A DNA stretch of 64,000 nucleotides from Rhodobacteraceae bacterium UBA7436 (GCA_002478745.1 DLQI01000134.1:7906-71905); one strand, 5' to 3'. Shown: positions 16,098 to 25,587, counted from the first letter of the stretch. Notes: a model not told the origin generated them from the letters alone. A program made the numbers and translations.

Positions 16098-17626
16098 CCA
16101 ACGACACGACAGCGCCTGCGATTGAGTTAAAAGGCATTTCAAAAGCCTTTGGCCCCGTCCAAGCGAACAAAGACATTTCCATCCGCGTCATGCCCGGTAC
16201 GATCCACGGGATCATCGGCGAAAATGGCGCAGGTAAATCAACATTGATGTCTATCCTTTATGGCTTTTACAAAGCCGATAAGGGTGAGATTTTCATTGGA
16301 GGCCACAAGACCGAAATTCCAGACAGCCAAGCAGCAATCGCTGCGGGTATAGGCATGGTATTCCAACACTTTAAACTGGTTGAGAACTTCACCGTCCTTG
16401 AAAACATTATTCTTGGTGCCGAAGACGGTCGCTTGTTAAAACCCAGCCTTGCCAAGGCGCGTAAATCCTTGCTTGAGTTGGCTGCTGAATACGAATTGAA
16501 CGTTGATCCTGACGCCTTGATCGAAGAGATCGGTGTGGGGATGCAACAACGTGTTGAGATCCTGAAGGCCCTGTATCGTCAGGCCGATATTCTTATCCTT
16601 GATGAGCCCACAGGCGTTCTGACCCCGTCAGAGGCGGATCAGTTGTTCCGTATTCTTGGACGTTTACGTGAAGAAGGCAAAACCATCATCCTTATCACGC
16701 ACAAACTGCGCGAAATTATGGAAGCCACAGACACCGTCAGCGTGATGCGCCGCGGTGAGATGACCGCGACGGTTAAGACCGCCGACACCAGCCCTGAAGA
16801 GTTGGCTGAATTGATGGTTGGCCGCAAGGTTCTGTTGCAAGTGGACAAAACTCCACCAACACTTGGTGATGTTGTTTTAGATGTGCAAAACTTGCGTGTG
16901 GTCGATGAACAAGGCGTTGAACGCCTCAAAAGCATTAGCCTAAATGTACGCGCTGGTGAAATTCTTGGTATCGCGGGCGTCGCGGGCAACGGTCAATCTG
17001 AACTGCTTGAAGTGTTGGGCGGTTACGCCGACGGCACCGGGTCGGTGACACTAAACGGCGAAGCGATCGACCTCACTGGCAAATACTCAGACGGCAAGAC
17101 ACGTCGCGCCTGTGGCATCGCCCACGTCCCCGAAGATCGCCAACGTGAAGGTCTGATTATGGACTATTCAGCGTGGGAGAATACAGCGTTTGGGTACCAC
17201 GACGATCCCGCCTATCAATCTGGCATCTTCATCAATAATACAGCCATTCGCCAAGACACTGAGGAAAAGATGGCGCGTTTCGATGTGCGCCCTCCGAACC
17301 CACACCTGTCTGCCAAAAATTTTAGCGGCGGCAATCAGCAAAAAATTGTTCTGGCACGTGAAATCGAACGCAATCCCGATCTGCTGTTGATCGGCCAGCC
17401 CACACGCGGCGTAGACATCGGTGCAATCGAATTCATCCACCAACAAATTGTTGCCCTGCGCGATCAAGGCAAAGCCATTCTATTGGTCAGTGTGGAGCTG
17501 GAGGAAATCTTGTCTCTCTCAGACCGTGTCGCCGTTATGTTTGACGGACACATCATGGGCGAACGTGCCGTTGGCGAAACCGACGAAAAAGAACTGGGCC
17601 TGATGATGGCCGGTGTGGAGACGTAA
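16094..17626 (+). CDS. ABC transporter ATP-binding protein, two ATPase domains (nucleoside/sugar type)
   Basis: 510 residues with two ABC modules. The first has Walker A GENGAGKST near residue 40 and Walker B ILILDEPTGVLTP. The second has the degenerate Walker A GVAGNGQSE near residue 297, typical of this family, and the LSGG-like FSGGNQQKIVLARE. This tandem ATPase drives BMP-type nucleoside importers. The TTG start overlaps the previous stop (TTGA), with GGGAGAG upstream. The downstream permease starts one base after its stop. Confidence 0.94.
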   Translation: MTNDTTAPAIELKGISKAFGPVQANKDISIRVMPGTIHGIIGENGAGKSTLMSILYGFYKADKGEIFIGGHKTEIPDSQAAIAAGIGMVFQHFKLVENFTVLENIILGAEDGRLLKPSLAKARKSLLELAAEYELNVDPDALIEEIGVGMQQRVEILKALYRQADILILDEPTGVLTPSEADQLFRILGRLREEGKTIILITHKLREIMEATDTVSVMRRGEMTATVKTADTSPEELAELMVGRKVLLQVDKTPPTLGDVVLDVQNLRVVDEQGVERLKSISLNVRAGEILGIAGVAGNGQSELLEVLGGYADGTGSVTLNGEAIDLTGKYSDGKTRRACGIAHVPEDRQREGLIMDYSAWENTAFGYHDDPAYQSGIFINNTAIRQDTEEKMARFDVRPPNPHLSAKNFSGGNQQKIVLAREIERNPDLLLIGQPTRGVDIGAIEFIHQQIVALRDQGKAILLVSVELEEILSLSDRVAVMFDGHIMGERAVGETDEKELGLMMAGVET

Positions 17627-17627
17627 G

Positions 17628-18722
17628 ATGGACGTAATGCCAAAATGGGCCGAGGTCGTCCTTGTGCCACTGATCTCACTGCTGTTGGCGGCAATCCTAT
17701 CTGGGTTGGTAATACTTGCCATTGGTGAAGATCCGATTGCGGCATTGAAATTGATGATCGACGGCGCATTGGGCAGTACCTATGGCTGGGGTTACACGCT
17801 ATATTACGCAACCAACTTTATGTTTACTGGCCTTGCTGTCTCCGTCGCCTTTCACGCCCGGTTGTTCAACATTGGTGGTGAAGGTCAGGCCATGTTGGGT
17901 GGTTTGGGCGTGGCACTTGCCTGCCTGATCATCCCATGGCCCCATTGGTCACTTGGCCTGCTGGGCGCGATTGTGTTGGCAGGTGCGTTTGGTGCAGTTT
18001 GGGCTGCAGTTCCTGCGTATTTGCAAGCAAAACGCGGCAGTCACATCGTTATCACGACCATTATGTTCAACTTTATCGCCGCTGCGGTCCTGAACTATAT
18101 GCTGGTCAACGTGCTGCGTCCCAAAGGTGCAATGGATCCTGCAACCGCACGCTTCCCCGAAGCCGTTCACTTGCCATCCCTGCACGACATCTTGGCCCCC
18201 ATCGGCATTAGCTTTTCAAAAGCGGCCCCAGCAAACGTTTCCCTGTTGGTGGCAATAATCGCCTGTGTCTTGGTTTGGTTGCTGATCTGGCGCACGAAAC
18301 TTGGCTATGAAATTCGCGCCTATGGTCACTCTGAAAGTGCTGCAAAATATGCGGGAATTTCCCCTGTTAAGATTACGATGATCGCTATGATCATCTCTGG
18401 TGCACTGGCAGGCATGATGGCGATCAACAACGTTATGGGCGAAGCAGAACGTTTAGTATTGAACGCGACTGAGGGTGCCGGATTTATCGGGATCGCTGTC
18501 GCCTTGATGGGTCGTAGTCATCCTTTGGGCGTTTTTATCGCCGCGATTTTGTTTGGTTTTCTATACCAAGGCGGTGCCGAGTTGGCATTATGGACCAGTA
18601 TTCCGCGCGAATTGATCGTCGTGATCCAAGCGCTGGTTATCTTGTTCACAGGCGCGCTGGACAACATGGTGCGGATGCCATTGGAACGCATATTCCTGGC
18701 TCTGCGTAAGGAGGGCAACTGA
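17628..18722 (+). CDS. ABC transporter permease (BMP-type nucleoside importer, subunit 1)
   Basis: About 364 residues with eight or more transmembrane helices. It carries the family blocks FNIGGEGQAMLGGLG and AKYAGISPVKITMIAMIISG. The second is the region that couples to the ATPase. I chose the ATG at 17628, one base after the ATPase stop, with GGAG eight bases upstream; a GTG at 17613 would overlap the ATPase gene. Its stop overlaps the next permease ATG (TGATG). Confidence 0.92.
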   Translation: MDVMPKWAEVVLVPLISLLLAAILSGLVILAIGEDPIAALKLMIDGALGSTYGWGYTLYYATNFMFTGLAVSVAFHARLFNIGGEGQAMLGGLGVALACLIIPWPHWSLGLLGAIVLAGAFGAVWAAVPAYLQAKRGSHIVITTIMFNFIAAAVLNYMLVNVLRPKGAMDPATARFPEAVHLPSLHDILAPIGISFSKAAPANVSLLVAIIACVLVWLLIWRTKLGYEIRAYGHSESAAKYAGISPVKITMIAMIISGALAGMMAINNVMGEAERLVLNATEGAGFIGIAVALMGRSHPLGVFIAAILFGFLYQGGAELALWTSIPRELIVVIQALVILFTGALDNMVRMPLERIFLALRKEGN

Positions 18723-19702
18723 TGGATTTCTTTACGCTCATCCAAATTCTAGACGCCACTGTACGCTTGGCAATTCCGTTATTGCTGGCCTGTCTGGCCG
18801 GTCTCTTCTCGGAACGCGCTGGTATTTTTGACATCGGCCTTGAAGGCAAGATGTTGGCCGCTGCCTTCTTCTCTGCCGCGATTGCGTCAATGACGGGCTC
18901 CGTTTGGATTGGCCTGCTCGCGGGCATCGCAGCATCGCTGTTTTTAAGCGGTGTTCATGGCCTTGCCTCTATCACTTTTCGTGGCAATCAATTGATCTCT
19001 GGCGTGGCCATCAACTTCCTTGCCGCTGGCATGACGGTTTTGATTGCGCAGTCTTGGTTCAGCCAAGGCGGGCGCACGCCATCCCTTTCAGGTGCGGAGC
19101 GGTTTAACCCAATCAACTTCCCCGGTGCGCTGACAACTACGAACGAAGTCAAAGCGGCAAGCCCGTTGATGCAGGTTTATTCGGAATTGTTATCTGGGCA
19201 TTCACTGCTTGTTTATGTCGCGCTGCTAACAGTCCCAATGACGTGGTGGTTGCTATACCGCACGCGCTTTGGTCTGCGCTTGCGTGCCGTTGGTGAAAAC
19301 CCAGCTGCTGTTGATACCGCTGGTGTTTCGGTTGTTGGATTGCGTTATGCCGCTGTTGCTATTTGCGGTATCCTATGTGGCATTGCCGGTGCGTACCTAT
19401 CAACGGCACTACAAGCAGGGTTCGTCAAAGACATGTCCGCTGGTCGTGGTTTCATCGCCCTCGCAGCCCTTATTTTCGCCAAGTGGCGTCCATGGCAGGC
19501 GCTTTATGCCACGTTCCTGTTTGGCCTTTTCCAGGCGCTTGAGCTGCGTCCAGACGTTATTGAAGCAGTCATAGGTATGAAAGTTCAAGGCCAGTTCTTA
19601 GGCGCTTTGCCATACATTATGACCGTTGTCATTTTGGCTGGCTTCGTCGGAAAAGCCATTCCACCACGTGCTGGTGGCGAACCATATGTCAAAGAGCGTT
19701 GA
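18722..19702 (+). CDS. ABC transporter permease (BMP-type nucleoside importer, subunit 2)
   Basis: 326 residues with about eight transmembrane helices. LFSERAGIFDIGLEGKMLAAAFF is the family block, and the coupling loop reads GENPAAVDTAGVSVVGLRY. It pairs with the preceding permease to form the membrane channel of the importer. AAGGAGGG precedes the ATG, and the gene overlaps the upstream stop by one base. It is the last gene of the transporter operon. Confidence 0.93.
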   Translation: MDFFTLIQILDATVRLAIPLLLACLAGLFSERAGIFDIGLEGKMLAAAFFSAAIASMTGSVWIGLLAGIAASLFLSGVHGLASITFRGNQLISGVAINFLAAGMTVLIAQSWFSQGGRTPSLSGAERFNPINFPGALTTTNEVKAASPLMQVYSELLSGHSLLVYVALLTVPMTWWLLYRTRFGLRLRAVGENPAAVDTAGVSVVGLRYAAVAICGILCGIAGAYLSTALQAGFVKDMSAGRGFIALAALIFAKWRPWQALYATFLFGLFQALELRPDVIEAVIGMKVQGQFLGALPYIMTVVILAGFVGKAIPPRAGGEPYVKER

Positions 19703-19801
19703 TCCAGCGATAGGTCCAGTTTGACCCAAGATATCAGCCCTGTTTGAAGCGTATACGCATGGCATCTTGATTTAGGTGCTGTGCGCGGTCTAGGAGGGTC
19801 C

Positions 19802-20713
19802 ATGCAAATATACCTACCCATCGCAGAGATTTCAGTGAATGCCTTCCTATTGTTAGGTTTGGGCGGGATCGTAGGCATCTTGTCGGGCATGTTTGGTGTC
19901 GGTGGTGGCTTTTTAATGACCCCATTGTTGTTCTTTATCGGCATCCCCCCTGCGGTAGCTGTTGCAACAGAAGCCAACCAAATTGTTGCCTCTTCGTTTT
20001 CCGGCGTGCTGGCCCATTTCAAGCGAAAAACCGTCGATCTCAGGATGGGCACCGTTCTTCTCATTGGGGGACTGGTTGGGGCGGCACTTGGCGTCGTGGT
20101 GTTCAACTATCTAAAGGCGCAGGGCCAAGTCGATCTGCTTGTCAAACTTTGTTACGTTATTTTCCTCGGTGTTATCGGCGGCTTGATGTTTATCGAGTCC
20201 CTTAACGCTATCCGCAAAACCTCAAAGGGTGCTACGCCCAAGCGTAAGAAGCACAACTGGATACATGGCCTACCGTTCAAAATGCGGTTTCGGGTATCTG
20301 GACTTTATATCTCTGTGATCCCACCGCTGATCGTTGGTGTTCTTGTTGGTATTCTTGCTGCCATCATGGGTGTTGGTGGCGGTTTCATCATGGTCCCTGC
20401 GATGATTTATTTGCTGGGGATGCCCACTAAGGTGGTTGTGGGGACATCCTTGTTCCAAATCATTTTTGTGACCGCCTTCACAACTATGTTGCACGCGACA
20501 ACAAACTTTACCGTCGACATTGTACTGGCAGTCCTTCTGCTTGTTGGTGGTGTGTTTGGCGCGCAAATCGGCACCCGTATCGGCGTCAAGATGAAGGCCG
20601 AACAGTTACGTATTCTTCTGGCGATCATGGTTTTAGCCGTCTGTGGCAAGCTAGCGTTCGATCTATTGGTCATGCCATCCGATGTCTTCTCAATTGCCGC
20701 AGGAGGCCACTGA
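19802..20713 (+). CDS. TauE/SafE family sulfite/anion exporter
   Basis: 303 residues with about eight transmembrane helices in two inverted halves. Each half has the glycine-rich motif of the family: GILSGMFGVGGGFLMTPLL near residue 28 and GILAAIMGVGGGFIMVPAM near residue 188. The family exports sulfite, sulfoacetate or related organic anions. Start at 19802 follows GGAGGG directly; the in-frame start at 19781 is rejected. The next gene, a TIGR02186 protein, begins two bases after its stop, a common pairing. Confidence 0.9.
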   Translation: MQIYLPIAEISVNAFLLLGLGGIVGILSGMFGVGGGFLMTPLLFFIGIPPAVAVATEANQIVASSFSGVLAHFKRKTVDLRMGTVLLIGGLVGAALGVVVFNYLKAQGQVDLLVKLCYVIFLGVIGGLMFIESLNAIRKTSKGATPKRKKHNWIHGLPFKMRFRVSGLYISVIPPLIVGVLVGILAAIMGVGGGFIMVPAMIYLLGMPTKVVVGTSLFQIIFVTAFTTMLHATTNFTVDIVLAVLLLVGGVFGAQIGTRIGVKMKAEQLRILLAIMVLAVCGKLAFDLLVMPSDVFSIAAGGH

Positions 20714-20714
20714 T

Positions 20715-21470
20715 ATGTTACGCTATATCATCGCCTTCATCATGCTTACATTGCCTGCAATGGCTGAAGAAGTCGTATTGGGGCTAAGCAAAGATGAGGT
20801 GGCAATCACCACGTCCTTTGACGGCTCCGATGTATTGATTTTTGGCGCGGTGAAACGCGAGGCTCCGATCCCTGAGGGCGATCCACTTGAGGTTATCATC
20901 ACTGTATCTGGCCCTTCAGAGGCTGTGACAGTGCGCCGTAAGGAAAAGCGGTTTGGGATTTGGGTCAATGTCGACGCTGTTGAAATTGACGAAGCGCCCA
21001 GCTTTTACGCCGTGGCCACGAGTGCGCCTCTGCGTGATGTGCTGAACGATGTTGAAGACCTGCGTTACAAAATCTCTGTCCCGCGTGCGATCCGCTCTGT
21101 GGGTGCACCCATGGCCGTTCAAGACGCAGGTGCCTTCACCCAAGCGATCATTCGCATTCGCACCAAATCAGACGCATATCAATTGTTGGAAAATGGGGTG
21201 TCTGTGGATGCTCAGACCCTTTTCCAAACCTCGATTCAGCTGCCTGCCGCATTGACAGAGGGTGATTACAAAACGCGTATTTTCCTCACCCGTAGCGGCA
21301 AGGTCATTTCGGATTATGAGACATCAATTGATGTTAAAAAAATTGGTTTGGAACGCTGGCTGTTCACGATGTCTCGCGAAAATTCATTGCTGTATGGCTT
21401 GATGTCATTGGCGATTGCGATTGCTGCAGGGTGGGGTGCCTCCGCAATCTTTCGGGTTTTCCGCCTTTAA
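20715..21470 (+). CDS. TIGR02186 family membrane-anchored protein
   Basis: 251 residues. A signal peptide ends near LTLPAMAEE (residue 17). The body is a beta-rich exported domain beginning VVLGLSKDEVAITTSFDGSD, and a single C-terminal helix (SLAIAIAAGWGASAIFRVF) anchors it in the membrane. The family is uncharacterised but often follows TauE/SafE genes, so a role with that transporter is plausible. ATG 20715 has AGGAGG before it. It overlaps the end of the convergent SDR gene by four bases. Confidence 0.85.
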   Translation: MLRYIIAFIMLTLPAMAEEVVLGLSKDEVAITTSFDGSDVLIFGAVKREAPIPEGDPLEVIITVSGPSEAVTVRRKEKRFGIWVNVDAVEIDEAPSFYAVATSAPLRDVLNDVEDLRYKISVPRAIRSVGAPMAVQDAGAFTQAIIRIRTKSDAYQLLENGVSVDAQTLFQTSIQLPAALTEGDYKTRIFLTRSGKVISDYETSIDVKKIGLERWLFTMSRENSLLYGLMSLAIAIAAGWGASAIFRVFRL

Positions 21471-22180
21471 CCGCGGCCTATAAATGGCATCTTGGTTGCC
21501 ATCACTGTCATGTTCTGAACATTCGCGCTCAACGGCAAGCCAGCCATATGGAACACCGCATCCGCGGCGTGGCCAACATCCATGGTTTCCATATCGGGTT
21601 GATTGGCTTTGAGGTCTGCAACAATCGCGCTTTCAGCATTCCCGATGTCGATCTGCCCACATGCTATGTCAAAATGGCGGCCATCCAACGACAGTGTTTT
21701 TGTCATACCCGTAATCGCGTGTTTCGTTGTCGTATAACAAATTGAGTTGGACCGCGGGGCATATGCGGACAACGATCCATTGTTGATAATCCGTCCGCCT
21801 TGCGGTGATTGTCGACGCATATGCCCAAAGGCCAGTTGGGCTGCGATAAACATCCCATTCAGGTTCACGTTCATCACTTCGGTCCATGACTCCAGCGACA
21901 CTTCGTCGATGGGGCCGGAGGGACCAAACATTCCTGCGTTGTTGAATAGGGCATCTAGTCTGCCAGACCGCTCGACAAATGCGCCAAATTTCGCCTTCAT
22001 CGCTACCACATCTGTCACGTCGCATGGCAAGGCATGGGCATGCTCAAATTTGGACGCAATTTCATCCAGCAATTTAGCACGTCGCGCAATCAATCCTACG
22101 CGCCACCCAGCGTTTAAGAACACCTCAGCTGTTGCGTGACCAATGCCAGAACTGGCCCCTGTGATAATGATCGACTTCAT
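21467..22180 (-). CDS. SDR family oxidoreductase
   Basis: 237 residues of a classical short-chain dehydrogenase. The cofactor motif is TGASSGIG (7-14), NNAG is near 80-83, catalytic Ser136 and the Y-x3-K pair is Y149 and K153 (CYTTTK). The substrate is unknown. Its ATG overlaps the stop of the helicase gene by four bases (ATGA), so it is translated from the same message. Confidence 0.92.
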   Translation of the reverse strand: MKSIIITGASSGIGHATAEVFLNAGWRVGLIARRAKLLDEIASKFEHAHALPCDVTDVVAMKAKFGAFVERSGRLDALFNNAGMFGPSGPIDEVSLESWTEVMNVNLNGMFIAAQLAFGHMRRQSPQGGRIINNGSLSAYAPRSNSICYTTTKHAITGMTKTLSLDGRHFDIACGQIDIGNAESAIVADLKANQPDMETMDVGHAADAVFHMAGLPLSANVQNMTVMATKMPFIGRG

Positions 22181-23730
22181 AGAAACCCATCCTCTTCAAC
22201 TTGCGGCGCCAATGTCAAAGTCGGTGCAGCGATCGCCTTTAAATCATCTACGCGCAAAGGCTCTGTCGGTTTTGACAACCGATTGCGCACGACCCAGATG
22301 AGACGTTCTTGGGCCCGCGTGATCGCAACGTATGCAAGGCGTTTCCAAAGCGGTTGTCCCGCCTCGATCCGGTTCATACGTGCCGCTACGAATAGGTCAG
22401 GTGCAAAGACCTGAACCGTGTCCCATTGGCTGCCCTGTGCCTTGTGAATGGTTACTGCAGAACCGTGCAGGAACGTTGCCCCCATACGTGCCGCAAACGG
22501 AATGAATGGTTCTTCTTCATCCGGCTTTTCGATCTTAACAATTGATGCCGCACTGATTTGTGGATCTTCAGCACCCATGACATGGAGCCGTGAAAAACCC
22601 GGTTTGCGCCCCTCACCCAAGTACACAACTTGCGCACCTTTGATCAGGCCACGGGCCTCAAGGTCCAAACGTTTCTTGCGGTGCTTAAGCGGCAACTCGA
22701 TGCCGTCACAGATCAGCGGCTCACCCGCGATCAAGGCATCCTCGGGGGCACCGTAAACATTACGAAACGCGTTCAGAAGGCGAATGCGGGTGGCGTTGCG
22801 CCAGACCAAAACAGGACTGCGTGCCATCAGGTCAACTTCAACGCGCTGCCCCCAAACGACGCGCTCATCCTTTTTGGAAACCTCTTCGATCATCTGTTCA
22901 AAATGGTGAAACTCTAGGGCGGGATCGGCCAAAGCATGTGCCAAATCAAGGATCGGGTTATCGGCCGTTTGACGGTGAACACGCGCTAGATTCATGACCT
23001 GCGGGGCTGGCAGTTTTTCAAACACCATCGCGCCAGACTGATTGACCGGAGCAAGCTGTGCAGGGTCACCAAACAAGATCAAAGTTGGAAATATCTCTTT
23101 GAGGTCATTGAACTGGCGGTCATCTAACATCGAACTTTCGTCGATGAAGCCAATATCAAGCGGTTCCTCGCGGCGCTTCCAACCCGTGATAAAATCAGAA
23201 CCACGCAACCCTGCCGCGGCCAAAGCACCCGGAATAGATTTGTTGTTCAGATAGAATGCAGCCGCACGATCCAATGCAACATCAGTGATTTCCAATCCCT
23301 CACTGATATCAGGGCGTTCGCCATTGCCAGCCAACCAATCCGCGATCCGTTCGTATTCAGGATCATACACTGGCGTGTAAAGGATACGGTGAATGGTCGT
23401 CGCGGGCACACCACGAAGGCGCAGAACAGATGCCGCCTTGTTAGTGGGGGCCAATATCGCAAGTGTGCGCTTGCTTTTACTTTTCTTGGACTCAAAATCA
23501 CCAGAAACAATTTGGACTCCAGCAGCTTCAAGCGCCTTATAAAGCTCTGCCAACAAAAGCGTTTTACCCGAACCAGCTTTTCCTGTGATTGCCATAACTG
23601 AAGATGCATCGCCCTGCGGTGGCATGAGCAAATTATCATCAAGGTTCACGCCAGCGCCACGCAGCATTTCGGTAACGCTGTCAAATGCGCTGGCTTGATC
23701 GTCGGAGAGGGTAAGTTCGGTGGATGTCAT
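22177..23730 (-). CDS. ATP-dependent RecD-like DNA helicase
   Basis: 517 residues of the superfamily 1B helicase fold. Walker A is GKAGSGKT (50-57) and Walker B is GFIDESSML. Motif III reads LFGDPAQLAPV. The UvrD-C-like C-terminal motif runs VTIHKAQGSQWDTV to YVAITRAQERLIWV. It belongs with Dda/RecD2-like DNA helicases that act in repair or replication restart; the exact role is unknown. It starts 32 bases after the luxI stop and overlaps the SDR gene downstream, so readthrough from luxI is possible. Confidence 0.93.
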   Translation of the reverse strand: MTSTELTLSDDQASAFDSVTEMLRGAGVNLDDNLLMPPQGDASSVMAITGKAGSGKTLLLAELYKALEAAGVQIVSGDFESKKSKSKRTLAILAPTNKAASVLRLRGVPATTIHRILYTPVYDPEYERIADWLAGNGERPDISEGLEITDVALDRAAAFYLNNKSIPGALAAAGLRGSDFITGWKRREEPLDIGFIDESSMLDDRQFNDLKEIFPTLILFGDPAQLAPVNQSGAMVFEKLPAPQVMNLARVHRQTADNPILDLAHALADPALEFHHFEQMIEEVSKKDERVVWGQRVEVDLMARSPVLVWRNATRIRLLNAFRNVYGAPEDALIAGEPLICDGIELPLKHRKKRLDLEARGLIKGAQVVYLGEGRKPGFSRLHVMGAEDPQISAASIVKIEKPDEEEPFIPFAARMGATFLHGSAVTIHKAQGSQWDTVQVFAPDLFVAARMNRIEAGQPLWKRLAYVAITRAQERLIWVVRNRLSKPTEPLRVDDLKAIAAPTLTLAPQVEEDGFL

Positions 23731-23762
23731 AGCGCGACACTATAGAGCGCGCCCAGAGGGTG

Positions 23763-24401
23763 CTAGCCCACCTTTGCTAGTTCTGCGCACTGTTTTGACC
23801 CAAAAGCACGATCAAACCAAAGCCGTGAAATTTCCGGAGAAAGACCCGCCTTTTGCGCCACGAGTGCTTTGGCTTCTGGCGCAAAATGCCAAAGCCCAAC
23901 ACTGATTTGTGTGCGTCCCTCGCCCTCTTGACCTAATACCTCTGGGGATGATCCAATTCGGCGATATATCCGCACCATACGTGCGTCAAATACGCCAACG
24001 AAGTGTTCAACGCCGAACCCTTCCATATTTTCTCCACCTGCAAGCATCAGCGCTGCGGCAACTTTTGGATTTGCGCCCCGAGATAAGCAAAAGCGCGTGC
24101 ATTCCCAGATCGTTGGACTGGAAATTGAATCGCCCCCCAAAAGGTGTGGGAAATGATCGTTTACCATAACCCGTCCCACAGTTGGCAAGAAGCGCATCGA
24201 TCCCCCGTGCGTGCCATCCGCATTTTCCCAAATGACATAAAGTGGATTTAGGTCGTCGTATTCGTCACGTTCAAAACCTTGGGCATCCACGCTCACCTCC
24301 CAATTGAGGCGTACCTTAAATTGATCAGCACGGTCCCGAAACATTTCCGCCGCCAGTCTTTCATGTGCCTTCAGTTGGTCCCCATAGATGTAACGCAACA
24401 T
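23763..24401 (-). CDS. acyl-homoserine-lactone synthase (LuxI family)
   Basis: 212 residues. The conserved family residues are visible: R and F/W in FRDRADQFKVRLNWEV, acidic residues in DEYDDLNPLYVIW, R in GGSMRFLPT, and E/R in SPTIWECTRFCLS. It makes an N-acyl-homoserine lactone from SAM and an acyl-ACP. The acyl chain cannot be predicted. It is downstream of the luxR gene on the same strand with a 102-base gap that holds a lux-box-like dyad. The upstream sequence ends AAGGAGAAGTGAT before the ATG. Confidence 0.95.
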   Translation of the reverse strand: MLRYIYGDQLKAHERLAAEMFRDRADQFKVRLNWEVSVDAQGFERDEYDDLNPLYVIWENADGTHGGSMRFLPTVGRVMVNDHFPHLLGGDSISSPTIWECTRFCLSRGANPKVAAALMLAGGENMEGFGVEHFVGVFDARMVRIYRRIGSSPEVLGQEGEGRTQISVGLWHFAPEAKALVAQKAGLSPEISRLWFDRAFGSKQCAELAKVG

Positions 24402-24475
24402 ATCACTTCTCCTTGTCCGTTTAATAAACTGAACAAAGGACTAACTTTTGGAGCGTTAATTTCCATTCATCTGGG

Positions 24476-24498
24476 CGTACGCAGTTCACGTGCCTACG
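24476..24498. promoter_or_regulatory. Candidate lux box upstream of luxI
   Basis: CGTACGCA (24476-24483) and TGCCTACG (24491-24498) form an 8-base inverted repeat with one mismatch around GTTCACG. It sits about 75-98 bases before the luxI start, in the right place for the autoinduction site of the adjacent LuxR. Sequence similarity to known boxes is only general. Confidence 0.4.
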
Positions 24499-24503
24499 CA
24501 ACA

Positions 24504-25223
24504 TCATACCACAATCAAGCCACGACTAATTGCGCGTGCAACAGCATGTGTGGTGTTCATCGCCCCCAATTTGAAACGCGCACTTTCTACGTAAACCCGT
24601 ACCGTATGCTCCGAAATTGTGAGGGTTTGGGCCACTTGCGCTCGGTTGTAACCCATCGCCAATAGCGTCACAGCATCAATTTCGCGCGGGGAAAGCGCCT
24701 GCGCATGTTCTGGGGTTCTATCTGGCTCTAGATCCAAAGCTTTGTGGTTGAAAGCATGAGCAATCAGCAACATGCTTCGCGTATGCTCTTCGGTAAACGC
24801 CGCCCAGTCCGCGTCATTGCCAGAGTGGCTAACCGTGAATAATGCAAACTGGCCGTTTGGCCCTCGTATCGGAACAGAAAATCCTTGGTTCCCAACGCCG
24901 TATGCAATCGCTTCTTTTTGAAAGGCTCGAGACGCCTTGCTAGACCAATCTAATCGCTTCCAATCGACAGGGTGAAAGCGTTGATAGCAACCCGCAATCA
25001 CGGGATCTACCCGCAAGTAATTTTGGTCCAGATATCGCTGAACCCATTCTGGGGGGTAGGTCCCGCATCCGTATTGATCGCCGACACTGTCGACCCAATG
25101 ATACACCATGTGATCGACGTTCATTTCATTGCGCAGTGCCTCTATCGCGATCTGAAGTCCCGCAAGCCCTTCAGCTTGCTCCAGCTCCTCCAAGATATGT
25201 TCCAAGGCCGTGGTCGCGGTCAT
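24504..25223 (-). CDS. LuxR family autoinducer-binding transcriptional regulator
   Basis: 239 residues. The N-terminal autoinducer-binding domain shows PPEWVQRYLDQNYLRVDPVI, VDWKRLDW and VPIRGPNGQFALFTVS. The C-terminal LuxR/GerE helix-turn-helix (about 170-235) shows LSPREIDAVTLLAMGYNRAQ and ISEHTVRVYVESARFKLGA. It senses the signal made by the adjacent LuxI. The start at 25223 leaves the usual 30 residues before the ligand domain. It overlaps the end of a small upstream ORF by 53 bases. Confidence 0.94.
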   Translation of the reverse strand: MTATTALEHILEELEQAEGLAGLQIAIEALRNEMNVDHMVYHWVDSVGDQYGCGTYPPEWVQRYLDQNYLRVDPVIAGCYQRFHPVDWKRLDWSSKASRAFQKEAIAYGVGNQGFSVPIRGPNGQFALFTVSHSGNDADWAAFTEEHTRSMLLIAHAFNHKALDLEPDRTPEHAQALSPREIDAVTLLAMGYNRAQVAQTLTISEHTVRVYVESARFKLGAMNTTHAVARAISRGLIVV

Positions 25224-25377
25224 GTGTGCGCCTATATTGTTTTTCCCTTAGCGCTGCTATTTCGGCCATGGCGACAATCGAGGTGTCATCAAGTTGTTCT
25301 GCAAGAATCAAAAGTTCATTTGCACGCGCAAATGTTTTGAGGTCTGTGAGTACGTCCAAAATCCAGTCACTTCTCAT
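25171..25377 (-). CDS. small protein overlapping the start of luxR
   Basis: 68 residues. Residues 1-47 look protein-like (DWILDVLTDLKTFARANE then DDTSIVAMAEIAALRE), with two amphipathic helices separated by a short turn. The last 20 residues lie in the overlap with luxR and are basic and glycine-rich. AGAGG precedes the ATG by 10 bases. From memory, comparable small ORFs precede luxR-type genes in some roseobacters, but no function is known. Translational coupling to luxR is likely. Confidence 0.55.
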   Translation of the reverse strand: MRSDWILDVLTDLKTFARANELLILAEQLDDTSIVAMAEIAALREKQYRRTHDRDHGLGTYLGGAGAS

Positions 25378-25530
25378 TTAAGCTACACCTCTAGTTGGTT
25401 AATGAATGATTAAATCAAACCTATCACGGCCACCTTTCCCGCAAAATTCGCGCATTTCCCCTCCCCCAAAATGGGGAGGTGCCCAAATATAAGCCTTTGA
25501 ATCGGCTCAAACCGGTGTCTAGAAATACAA

Positions 25531-25561
25531 ACGCCCACGATCCGCTTTGATTCGTGGGCGT
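25531..25561 (-). terminator. Rho-independent terminator after ccr
   Basis: ACGCCCACGA (25531-25540) and TCGTGGGCGT (25552-25561) are perfect 10-base arms with an 11-base loop. On the minus strand the hairpin is followed by TTGTATTT and lies 27 bases after the ccr stop. Confidence 0.88.
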
Positions 25562-25587
25562 CTTTCATTTTCACTAACAAGCTGCGT

